Shown here: positions 55,251 through 64,000 of the stretch, piece after piece
How the letters are laid out: every line of letters begins with the position of its first letter
Numbering within the stretch: the stretch's first letter is position 1
Assembly: GCA_033239525.1 (NCBI GenBank)
Contig: BSYO01000014.1
Location: 9,006,404 to 9,070,403, forward strand
Direction of reading: 5' to 3'
DNA length: 64,000 nucleotides
Source of the DNA: Nepenthes gracilis
Lineage: Eukaryota; Streptophyta; Magnoliopsida; Caryophyllales; Nepenthaceae
Translations under genes and position numbers: made by a program
The notes under the pieces: generated by a model
Seen by the model: the letters and a program-made list of their open reading frames with translations, nothing else
What the model was told of the DNA's origin: nothing
Databases searched by the model: none

Positions 55251-56300
55251 ACGATGCTAATTCTAGGTCATGAGTCGGGTAATTTTGCTCATGGATTTTT
55301 AATTGTCGGGATCCATAAGCTATCACCTTTCCCTTTGCATTAGAACACATCCAAGGCCATACTTAGAGGCGTCAATACACCTCGAATCCTCCCGAATTAT
55401 CGGGAAGGGCTAGAATAGGTGTTGACGTTAAGCAATCTTTTAGTTTCAAAACTTTGATCACACTCGGGTCCGCACAAAGCTCACTTCTTTCTTTGTTAGA
55501 CGAGTGAGGGGTAATGCTATCCGAGAGAAATTTTCCACAAACGACGATAATAGCCGGCCATCCCTAAAAAACTACGAACTTCTGTCACAGTCGTGGGTCG
55601 ACTCCATTTGACCACTGCTTCGATTTTTTGTGGGTCCACCGAGACACCTCCATTAGAAATTATATGACCCAAGAATACTACTTTATCCAACCAAAATTCA
55701 CATTTCTTCAATTTTGCAAACAATTGGTGTTCCCGAAGAGTCTGAAGAATAATCCTCAAATGTTCCTCATGTTCCATGTGACCCTTAGAATAAATTAAGA
55801 TATCATCGATAAAGACCACTACAAACTTGTCTAGGTATGGTTGTAAAACCCGATTCATTAGGTCCATGAATACGGCCGGGGCATTGGTCAGCCCGAACGG
55901 CATCACAAGGAATTCATAGTGTCCATACCTCGTCCGGAAGGCCGTCTTTGCCACGCCTTCTGTTTGACACGGAGTAATATCCAGATTGAAGATCAATCTT
56001 TGAGAACACACGAGCTCCTTGTAGTTGATCGAAAAGATCATCAATCCGTGGTAAGCGGTACTTGTTTTTTATTGTTATTTTATTTAGCTCTCGATAGTCG
56101 ATGCATAACCTCAAAGTCCCATCCTTTTTTTCGTACAAATAGGACCGGGAGCACCCCATGGAGAAACACTAGGCCTAATGAAACCCAAATCTAGAAGGTC
56201 TTGCAATTGTTGCTTTAACTCTTGTAGTTCAGCAGCCATACGGTAGGGTGCTTTTGAAATAGGTGCTGATCCCGGCATCAATCCCAAATTCAACTTCTCG
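55251..56300 (-). pseudogene. Reverse transcriptase of element IV (several frames)
   Basis: Pieces in order: 56293-56111 ([19 protein letters not shown]..., [17 protein letters not shown]), 56159-55914 ([51 protein letters not shown]) and 56044-55517 ([33 protein letters not shown] box at 55802-55813, [45 protein letters not shown]). The RNase H start (55510-55260) is broken in several places, although YCDAS- and HDLELA-like text can be followed. All conserved RT blocks are present. Confidence 0.88.
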
Positions 56301-56790
56301 ACGAGGGGGTAGAGTAGTCAATTTATCGGGAATACATCCTCAAACTCGCACACTTTCTTTAATTGAAAATGCATGGCTTTCTTTTACCGTAACATAGGCC
56401 AAATAGGCTTGGCATCCACTTTTGAGCATATGACGGGTTTGGAGTGCCGAAATGAAGCTAGACGACTCCTCCCGACTCCTTGAATGTGAAAAGATTCACA
56501 TCCGGGGGATCTCAAAATTAACCCTTTTATGAAAATAGTAATCGTTGCATGGTTTTGGACAACTGACCATACCCAAAATAACATCGAACCCATGCATATC
56601 AAGGAGAATCAAATCAACGTTTAGGTAATCCATTTACCTCGACTACGCATCCCGGGTAAGAAACATCGCAGAATGGAAGACCCTATGGGTGTGGATACCG
56701 CCAAGGTATAGTCAAGGCATACGGGTAAAATTGTAATTTGGAGCTATTCGCGGGGAAACAAAAGAATGCGTAGACCCGAATCAAATAATA
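56301..56790 (-). pseudogene. Protease region of element IV (broken)
   Basis: Lies between gag and RT, where the aspartic protease is expected. Readable parts: DMHGFDVILGM-like text near 56600 (MICMGSMLFWVWSVVQNHATITIFIKG), then the linker with VICSKVDAKPIWPMLR and [18 protein letters not shown] text near 56330. The active-site DSG triplet cannot be read without shifts (about 56790-56740). Confidence 0.65.
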
Positions 56791-57850
56791 TCAACAAGGA
56801 ATTCCACAGATATAGAGCGACCTTCTACCACGTGTCTGATGCTTTAGCCTCATTTGCGTATACCGCAAAGGCTTTTCCTTGAATAAGGGCTTCGAGGCAC
56901 GAATTGTCACAATGAGGGCACTCTTTGCTTTATGTCCTACTTGACCATTAGTTAAAACAACCCCGGTCATTTTAAGACCTGGTCTATTCCCGTGCATCTT
57001 CCCACAATGTTTACATGACCCCACCGAGGCTTGGGAGGATGACGAGTTCTGTCCCCACTCTTTTGACCAAAACTCAGCCGCTTGGGCTTTTGGATGGTCC
57101 TCCGAACTTGCCCGTGAATTAGTGCTCATTCCAGCCTTTACTCAATGATCTTTTCTTGAAAAGGTCTTCTTTGCAAGCTCTTGTTCACAAATTAAGGCTC
57201 GATCTAATACATCAAAGATATGTTGTCGGTTTGAAGGGGGCCAATTGCTTGCAATCTCATCCCGTAAACCCGACAAAAACTTTCTTGCCTTCTTTTCTTC
57301 CTCATCCACCATATAAGAAGCAAATCGTGACAACTCTGTAAACCTAGCATCATATTGTGCCATTCATCGATTACCTTGTCTTAATCGAAGAAATTCCTCC
57401 TCCTTCTGGATACGGAGGCCGAGGGAAAATATTTTTCCAAAATGCATTCTCAAACATCTCGCCATGAAATTTCCTCCTCCGAACGCCCAAGGCTCTCTTT
57501 TTCATTTGCCACCAATGATGGGCCTCGCCCTCGAGCCGATAAGATGCAAATAATACTCGATCTTCTTCTCGACATCGAATTACGTAAAATACTTTCTTTA
57601 TTCTTTCTAACCACGTATTCGCTTTTACGGGTCCTGTTCCCCGTAAATTCCGAACCCGTTCTTGAACAAAACGATCATATGCAGATGGTCCAGGATTTGC
57701 AGGGGCCGGAATTGGAACAGGAATGGGGTCGAGATTTCGTTGTCCTAAGGCCTCGATAACATCTGCCATTCGGCCCAACAGATTCATATACTCGGCCTCT
57801 CGATCTTGAGGCTGGTTGTTGCCTTGAGATCTTCTACGTCTGGGTGGCAT
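56791..57850 (-). pseudogene. Gag of element IV (three frames)
   Basis: ATG at 57850 opens MPPRRRRSQGNNQPQDREAEYMNLLGRMADVIEAL, the clade-typical gag start. 57850-57371 runs through SAYDRFVQERVRNLRGTGPVKANTWLERIKKVF...FASYRLEGEAHHWWQMKKRALG and then leaves frame near the WREMFENAFWKKYFP region. 57363-57142 carries MAQYDARFTELSRFASYMVDEEEKKARKFLSGLRDEIA. 57129-56791 carries the nucleocapsid part: CKHCGKMHGN (first Cys/His set) and NGQVGHKAKSA where the zinc knuckle should be; its cysteines are lost to small local changes. Confidence 0.9.
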
Positions 57851-57968
57851 CTTTTACTTCTGAAACGAAATCATTAATTAGAATCTGACTAAACTAATAA
57901 CTTTAATGACTAGGGTCCTCTATCCTAAGCTTCCGCAGGATTCGATTCAGTCCTATGGCATCAACCTC
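57851..57968 (-). other. Untranslated leader of element IV
   Basis: About 120 bp between the primer site and the gag ATG; no frame called. Confidence 0.6.
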
Positions 57969-57981
57969 TCTCTCGATACCA
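57969..57981 (-). other. Primer-binding site of element IV
   Basis: The minus strand reads TGGTATCGAGAGA, initiator tRNA-Met type with a small change (CGAGAG for CAGAG), two bases after the LTR end. Confidence 0.8.
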
Positions 57982-57983
57982 AT

Positions 57984-59953
57984 CATGGATTTACCGGGTT
58001 ATTTATCCGAATAACCCCTTCACAATAAACTAATATAGTTTAATATTTAATAATTTTTGTAGAAAATTGGGGTAGTTCCCGTAAACTTGAACGATTACCA
58101 AAATACAGGTACTTGTAAGAAACTCGCACAACATCCACGTATATAATTTAAAATCATACAAATCTCCGTTCCACTAAACCTTAGTAGTGGTACCGCGTTA
58201 ACTCAGGTATGACGTCGGGAGGTAAAGATGCCAACTATAGAACCCAAGCATAACCACAAAAATAATCATGAAGCGTTATAATCCATCATACAAAATCAAA
58301 CCATTTATCCACAAAATCTCCCATGCCATACATAGTCAAAATAGATCCTCGAGGTTTCTTCAAAATCCACGTTGTCGATCTTACTTCTTGGTCCTACTCG
58401 CTTCGATTTTCATCCGAAAAGAGAGAGTGCAAGGGTGAGCTTAGCGCTCAAATAACTCACTATCAAGCTATGGATGATATAATCATAAAAAGGGGTAACA
58501 TGCAATCAAAATATCATGGAATATGGAAGGGAAAGAACATTCAATTATCATTTAACTTATGTTTTCACATTTTTACTTTAATCTTTGCGGACCATTAATG
58601 TAGGTCGTACTAGCAAACGATGCGGGAGGAGGACGAGGAAAGGATCATGATTCTACCCCCATGATCTAAGGCCGTGAGGGATTATCTTTAGCGACCCTCC
58701 GTTGGGTCGTGCACATCATATCGTGCATATCATCGCCCCATTCCCCGGGGTACTGAATCTCGTTCTTCCACAGTAGTATCCCAAGGCGTGACACCGCCAT
58801 CACTCGCTCACACAAGCGACTGGAGAATATTTAGAGTATTCTTCGGGTTTCCACCGAGATGAACGTGTCAAACCGTAGAATACTACCCATCTAGAAGTCC
58901 ATGGTCCTAGTTTCATGATTCTTGATTCTATTTCCATTTCCATTTGAGGGAAAGTCCACCATATCCATTTTTTGCCGTATCTCCCGCCATTGGGAGGTCT
59001 TATCATACATAAGTCACCTTGTGAACTTCCCTCCATGTACTTGTTCGGTTCTCACTTTCTATTGGTACTTAAGGATGTTGTCCACATTTTCATTTATATG
59101 CACCTTATCATAATTAATGAGTGGAATTTAGATTTCTTTCCATTTATAGGCCATTTACATCGAGGGGACGTGACGATTCAGACCTTAAAATCGAATTAGC
59201 ATTATTTGGAGAAGAAAGTACAGTAAACTCAGATCTGACATGAGATTAGGATTTGGTAGTACCAGACCGTTCAATTTGGAGCTTTATTTAGTCAATAAGT
59301 CATAGATTCCGTGGTCAGGTATGAGTTATAAACTATTTATATTTTGTGTGGGTATTGGGACATTAATACCTGATGAAGAACGAATAAAAAGCATAAAAGA
59401 ATAAATAGTGAGTATGAAAATACTTGCCTCGACGTACTATCACTTTAAAACTCGGCTCTCAACTCGGACTTTATACCTTGATTTTCTCCTTTCTCTCTCT
59501 AGGTTGACGTTCTCTCTCTCTCTCCTAAATGCTTCGAAAAGTGTGGGGAAGAAATGGAAAGGTGTGAGAAATTGTAGGCCGACCGGTATTTATAGTGCTC
59601 GGGCCGCTGAGCGCCTAAGGCCGGGCGAGCGCGCCAGTATTCGAGGCTTCGGGAGGCTTCGGGAAAATTCGCCGGGCGGGCGGGCGGCGCGAGAAGGTTA
59701 AGCGCCGCTCGAGCGGGCTTCGAGAGCGAGCACGAGCGGGATAGTTTCCCGGTTCACTGCTCGAGCGGAGGCGATCGAGCGGGAAGGTTCTCACTTTGTG
59801 GCTCGAGCGAGGCTCGAGCGGTTAGCTTGCCAACGATACTTCAACCTCAATTTTTTGAAGATTTTCTCCCAAATTTCTTCCAAGACTCCTATTTAGGTAT
59901 CCATTATGTTATTTATTATTTTACTGATTGACTTATGAATTCGGAACCTCACA
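57984..59953 (-). repeat. Element IV 5' LTR
   Basis: About 1970 bp, colinear with the 3' LTR. Starts TGTGAGGTTCC at 59953. The inner end is altered (CATGGATTTACCGGG where the 3' LTR has TGTGACGGACCGGG). Cassette at 59595-59830, TATA at 59587-59594, GAG|GCAAGTATT at about 59426-59434, acceptor position TCTCTTTTCGG|ATGA (about 58412). Confidence 0.92.
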
Positions 59954-59958
59954 CCTTA
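59954..59958. repeat. Target-site duplication of element IV, right (CCTTA)
   Basis: Second copy of CCTTA. Element V resumes after it. Confidence 0.9.
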
Positions 59959-62030
59959 CTTCTGACGGATGCCGATCACTTCTAAGTCTAGGCTCCGTGA
60001 ACATTACAGAACCTCGAAAGACTCCTAACGAATATCTCATCTTGACACCCAAAGAAATTGTGCACCTATGTGAGCTTACTCCGACTTCCCTAAGTTAACT
60101 ATCGTTCAAATCCCTTTGAGGTTAATTCATGCACCCAAGAAGCCGCATACCCGATTCGAATTCACATATCAATTCACAAAGTCCACTTATCAAATCATTA
60201 TTCTCCTAGGCAACCCCATTTTCAAAATTCATGAACAGCCTTGTCGGCTCGTCTTATTTACCTCGAAGGTTCTAGAGTATTCCACTATGATGCAAAACCG
60301 ATACTTCCTCGGCTCTGCATGAAATCCGCAACGATCGGCGTCGATTTTGACACAACTTTGAATTATAGACTAAAGATAGATCAGCTTACTCTTCCTTTTG
60401 ATAACATCCTCAAATATTCACATTACCAAAACCCCTCAATGACCACAAAACGACCTTTGGGCATGGTCGCCTATACAAATTGGACTTAGCACGAATCCTC
60501 ATTAACTGATTTGCAGGAAAGGCGACACTAATCTACTGATACCTCGATCAATTTCAGACTTATACTTCAGATCCCACAACCCGATTGTAGGATGCTATCT
60601 TTTTACCAGTCCAATCCGATCTAGCATAGCGGTTCACCCACCAAACTACTATTAAGATCAGATTAAAACTTGATACCTTAGCTAGCTCAAGCTCATGCCC
60701 ATGATCACAAAATTTAATTGCAAGACATAATATGATTACCAATCCAATTCAGATCGGCTCGACAACTTGCTGACCAAATCATCCATAATGTCATGTCAAG
60801 ATTGGCACCACAAAATGGTTCAGATTAACCCAACCAATTGCATCTACAAACCCAAAAATGTCATAACCCTCGATACCGCTTTTATCAAGCTTGCATCCTT
60901 AAATAAACAAATAAACTTAGAAATCACAGAATTATATGCTCGGGATCCCAAATGATACAGGTCTTGTGACATCAAAATTGAGAAATCTCGTCTTCCGTCA
61001 TGGCGATCAACACATTTTCCTTATGTGCCATCACCACCAAAACTCCGATCCAAGGAACTGGATTTCTTTACTACTAGGCCAGAGGATACGAACTATCCTT
61101 AGTCCAGCGACCAAGCTAACAATGACTTAGATCATAGTCCCAAAATCTCTTTGGGAAGACATTTATCTAAGATTCATCCATGTATATCCACCTTAATATA
61201 TCTTCTATCCTCCCGAATACTGGGTCACCTTTATTGCCATTGCAATGCCTAGGTCTTCCAATTACACATAACTTGAAAACACAACGCAACCTGGGATCGG
61301 AATCCCCAAAACGACACCCAAACAATATCAAACCCAAAAGCCTTACCTCTTATCACAATAGGCGACACTTAACATCCTGAGTTAATACCTTAGAATCCCA
61401 ATTCAGACACTGAACCTTTTCACTGTCCGTCCTTAGATAAGGACATTCCTCAATCTTGCAACCAAACTAACCACTATTGAAACATGCTCCCGAGAGTCTC
61501 ATCGAAACGAAGCATTCATCCATAAAGCTTCCATGAACAAATAGGACAATATCCCTTAATCCTCAAAGCCCATGATCTTTTTTACGTCAACTAACCGAGG
61601 TCGACTTCACCTGCTATGTAACCTGGGGCAACACGTCTTATCTTCTATCGGACATGGGATCATCGCAACATCATCTTAAGTCTTAGAATCCACATCTCAA
61701 CCTCAATAGGATCTGAGCTACCTAAAAGTCCAAATACTTAAGCACCTTCAAATCAATTATGAATTGCCATCCTGGGACTTGGTATGCTCGAAATTAACTC
61801 CAGTTATACTAACCTTGAGCCGTTGACTCCACCCTATTCATCATGCTTGTTAGGTTGATCAAGCAATCCTTCTTAGCAAATTACTAGCCTAAGGACTTCA
61901 ATCCAGAGCCGATCAAAGCTAAACCTCAAACCGAGATTAATTAATTAATCTAGGCTTCGAATCAACACTGACCAATTCAAGAACCCAATTGAAACCAATC
62001 AAATTCCAATATTAAGGTGTCTCTATAAAC
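59959..62030 (-). other. Eroded internal region of element V, right part
   Basis: About 2.1 kb of decayed gag and protease-RT sequence by position. Plus-strand frames (for example 60116-60322, 60936-61130) have no recognised domains and oppose the element's direction, so I leave them out. Confidence 0.5.
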
Positions 62031-62092
62031 CATCTTCCTCTCGACCCTGTAGTCAACCACTAATATTAGTAGTCCCCATCTAGAAGCCCCTG
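62031..62092 (-). pseudogene. Gag start relic of element V
   Basis: On the minus strand, CTTCTAGATGGGGACTAC...AGTGGTTGACTACAGGGTCGAGAGGAAGA follows the path of the element II gag start (CCTAGGCGAGGGTCG...AGTGGTTAACCACGTGATAGAGAGG). Translation keeps little more than SG, stop, and RE. The 250-bp leader between here and the primer site also aligns with II. Confidence 0.5.
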
Positions 62093-62342
62093 CTAACGCT
62101 TCCTTGAGACAGGAACAATTTGGATTAGGCCACCCCTAGAACACTAACTAGGACGCATAAGCAAACTAATCGAACTAATTCATCATTCCTAACTTAGTGC
62201 TAGCCTAAGTTATTGGGATTGGAGTAACAAAAACTATCCAGACTAGCTTAATCATCACACGCCATCATCCACTTATTCGATTAATCTTAATCTAACCTAA
62301 ACTTCAGCATACGATTCAGATCAAACCTAAGGCATCTCTTTT
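62093..62342 (-). other. Untranslated leader of element V
   Basis: On the minus strand it begins AAAGAGATGCCTTAGGTTTGATC and matches the leader of element II after 22383 (GTCTTAGATTTGATCTGAATC). No frame called. Confidence 0.6.
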
Positions 62343-62354
62343 TCTCTGATGCCA
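62343..62354 (-). other. Primer-binding site of element V
   Basis: The minus strand reads TGGCATCAGAGA, one change from the initiator tRNA-Met site, two bases after the LTR end CCGTCATA. Confidence 0.82.
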
Positions 62355-62356
62355 AT

Positions 62357-64000
62357 TATGACGGATTGGGTTATTTTTCTTAAACAATCTCCGTCAATGG
62401 AAACATAAAGTCATACCCAAAATTTATCATTATGAATTTTGCAGAAATTTTGGTAGAGTTTCTCTGCAATTGGATGAGAAACCAAAAATATAACCTGCTT
62501 AAAATAGCCTGTACAAGCACAAAACTATCCAATAATTAACATTTTGGCCTACAACACAATACACAGGATCACAATTGCCATACCATCCATGGTTCCAACA
62601 CAGTACTCCTATCTACTGTGTTGGGTCTAAAGAGATGCCGTCTTGGACTAAACAAAATCCAAAACATTAACAAAATGCGGAAGCATAACAATAACCATAA
62701 AATAATAACAATCACATTAATCTAACAAGACTATTTACATTCTATTACAACAACGTATCAAAAACTTCAAGCCTTCGACATCTTGCTAATCTTCTCAAGC
62801 AAGTCTCTCTCCTTGCTCAAAATAATAGAGCGTCAGCTTAATGTTCTCATCTGGAAGGAGAAACAGTAAGAGTGAGCGTACAGCTCAACAAATATAATCA
62901 TACATCACTAACTATAGCAAATAACTGGGAAAACAGTAACTGGGCAGGGGAAACATATAACTTGAATAAAAGGAAGCATGCGAGGAGAGGGGACATCTGG
63001 GATCATCTAGTTCGCATATTTGTTATGGTTATGTTTACTCATTCTCATTACTTTCATTAATCTTTGCAGACCCGGGCTACTAGGTCGTACTAACCAACGC
63101 TGTGAGAGAACGAGGAAAGGAATGTGCCTGCCACATATTCTAAAGTCGGCTACATTTTAGGTCTGTAGCACTCGACCATCGGCTACATTTTAGGTCTTCA
63201 GCACTCAACCATCGGCTAGATTTTAGGCCTGCAGCACTCGACCATCTCAACTTGCCCCATATCCCCCGGGGACCAGGGCAATCATCGTTCTTCCATAGTA
63301 GTATCCTAAAGCGTATCACGAACATCACCCGCTTCCACCAGAATACGTGGCTAAGTATTCCTGGGGTTCACACTGTGATGGACATGGAAAACCAGAGAAT
63401 ACTATCCCTATAAACCATGGTCCTAGTTTCAGGATTAATCCTTCCTTGAGGGAAGACCCACCACAAGTACATCACATTTTCCAATCAGAAAATCACATTC
63501 CCATCTATATCTCCATCCGGGTGACCAAATCCACACGTATCTCCATCTAGAATCGACTCCACTGTCACTGTTCATCCGAAATGAAAAGAGAAATTTGCAT
63601 ATTTCGACCCGTGTATTTTGTTAAATTGACCTCAAAATATGAATCACCACGTCCTAAATGTACATATAAGTCCGCCGCGCAATCGATCTCGCACGTTTCG
63701 ACCCGTTCGCGGCATCCGTGCCCTCTAAATGGGCGTTGTCACTATTCACTGAGACAAAAAGGTGAAATTGCATGTCTGATTGTTCACTTGAGACAAAAAG
63801 GTGAAATTGTTCACCTGAAATTACTGTTCACCTGAGAATCGAACGGGTCGATTCTTGTCCGATTGGACGTCTGGTCGATATATATGCATAATTAGGACTT
63901 GATAATTCACATTTTGGAGTCATTTTGACGTTTATTCGAGGAGGAAATAGGGGGACCCAAATAAGCTACGGGATTAGGGTTTGGTAGTGCCGAAATAAGT
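62357..64000 (-). repeat. Element V 5' LTR (incomplete at window end)
   Basis: Begins TATGACGGATTGGG (TGTGACGAACCGGG in the 3' LTR). The acceptor region is kept: on minus, GCTGTACGCTCACTCTTACTG, then TCCTTCCAG|ATGAGAAC with the intron end at 62851. A 38-bp repeat in three copies lies at 63149-63245. The cassette, TATA and donor should lie beyond 64000. Confidence 0.75.
63149..63245. repeat. 38-bp tandem repeat, three copies
   Basis: GGCTACATTTTAGGTCTG, then TAGCACTCGACCATC, repeated near 63149, 63183 and 63217 with small changes. It lies in the 5' LTR of element V within the proposed intron; the 3' LTR has lost this part. Confidence 0.85.

Larger units (their letters stand above)
51488..59953 (-). 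mobile_element. Element IV: young Tekay/Del-type chromovirus
   Basis: Complete minus-strand element with perfect CCTTA duplications: 5' LTR (57984-59953), primer site (57969-57981), gag (57850), protease, RT, RNase H, integrase, chromodomain (to 53537), polypurine tract and 3' LTR (51488-53476). Over 52441-52880 the two LTRs differ at only two places, so the insertion is recent. Yet gag-pol is broken into about ten frames, and other LTR parts differ by clusters of tiny indels. That contrast is discussed in the findings. It is inserted in element V. Confidence 0.93.
48965..64000 (-). mobile_element. Element V: eroded chromovirus enclosing element IV (runs off the window)
   Basis: 3' LTR at 48965-50233, polypurine-like tract from 50234, internal sequence at 50234-51482 and 59959-62342, primer site at 62343-62354, and 5' LTR from 62357 to past the window end. 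The internal region totals about 3.6 kb once element IV is removed and has no open frame; a chromodomain relic and a gag-start relic identify it. Leader and gag start align with element II, so II and V are one old family. Left flank ACAGT; the right duplication would lie beyond 64000. Confidence 0.78.

Noticed and set aside
60116..61380. Plus-strand frames of 62-82 codons
   Set aside because: No recognised domain; they lie antisense to the eroded internal region of element V and are separated by stops.

Overview
The window is nuclear plant DNA made almost entirely of nested LTR retrotransposons. I found no host protein-coding gene, no rRNA or tRNA gene and no CRISPR array. The plant assignment rests on Ty3/gypsy elements whose pol order is protease, RT, RNase H, integrase and then a C-terminal chromodomain (pattern ILDR.....R....LVKVLW.NH..EEATWE). 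That pattern fits the chromovirus clade called Tekay or Del. The primer-binding sites match the 3' end of initiator tRNA-Met, the LTRs are long (1.3-2.9 kb), and an L1-type tail is present. I cannot name the species. The great depth of nesting suggests heterochromatin of a large genome.

Layout. Element I (62-11262, minus) has target-site duplication (TSD) TAAGG and a broken gag-pol. Its 5' LTR is split by solo LTR S1 (6770-9295, plus, TSD CATAA). From 11415 to 19741 lie two minus-strand LTRs of an older family (called E). The left one holds a truncated L1-like insertion (12709-13662, 15-bp TSD). The right one holds a GC-rich solo LTR (17117-17933, TSD CATTC). A plus-strand LTR (about 14540-16601) sits between them. 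Element II (19753-27740, plus) is an old, eroded chromovirus with gag-start and chromodomain relics.

From 27741 to about 45200 there is a four-level nest: an E-family LTR is split by LTR F (29005-29764 and 43173-44547). F is split by element III (29765-43167, plus, TSD TCATC), whose pol is split by solo LTR S2 (35013-38083, minus, TSD GTGGA). From 45290 to 48964 come LTR fragments, one carrying a 23-bp L1 tail insertion. Element V (48965 to beyond 64000, minus) is another eroded relative of II. It encloses element IV (51488-59953, minus, TSD CCTTA), the youngest element, with a nearly complete but frame-broken gag-pol.

How the parts relate. None of the coding regions is intact, so none of these copies should act alone, although element IV could look worse than it is. 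Its LTR differences are clustered at CAG, CTG, CCG and CG words, which raises the possibility of base-calling error. The most interesting signal is in the LTRs. Several diverged families share one order of parts: a GC- or CTCGAG-rich cassette (or a repeat pair), a TATA box, a purine-rich leader, a 5' splice-like site, 1.0-2.0 kb with a shared GGCATGCC module and freely expanding minisatellites, then a branch-point-like CTCA(C/T) with a pyrimidine tract and CAG or TAG before AT(G/T). This looks like an intron carried inside the LTR itself.
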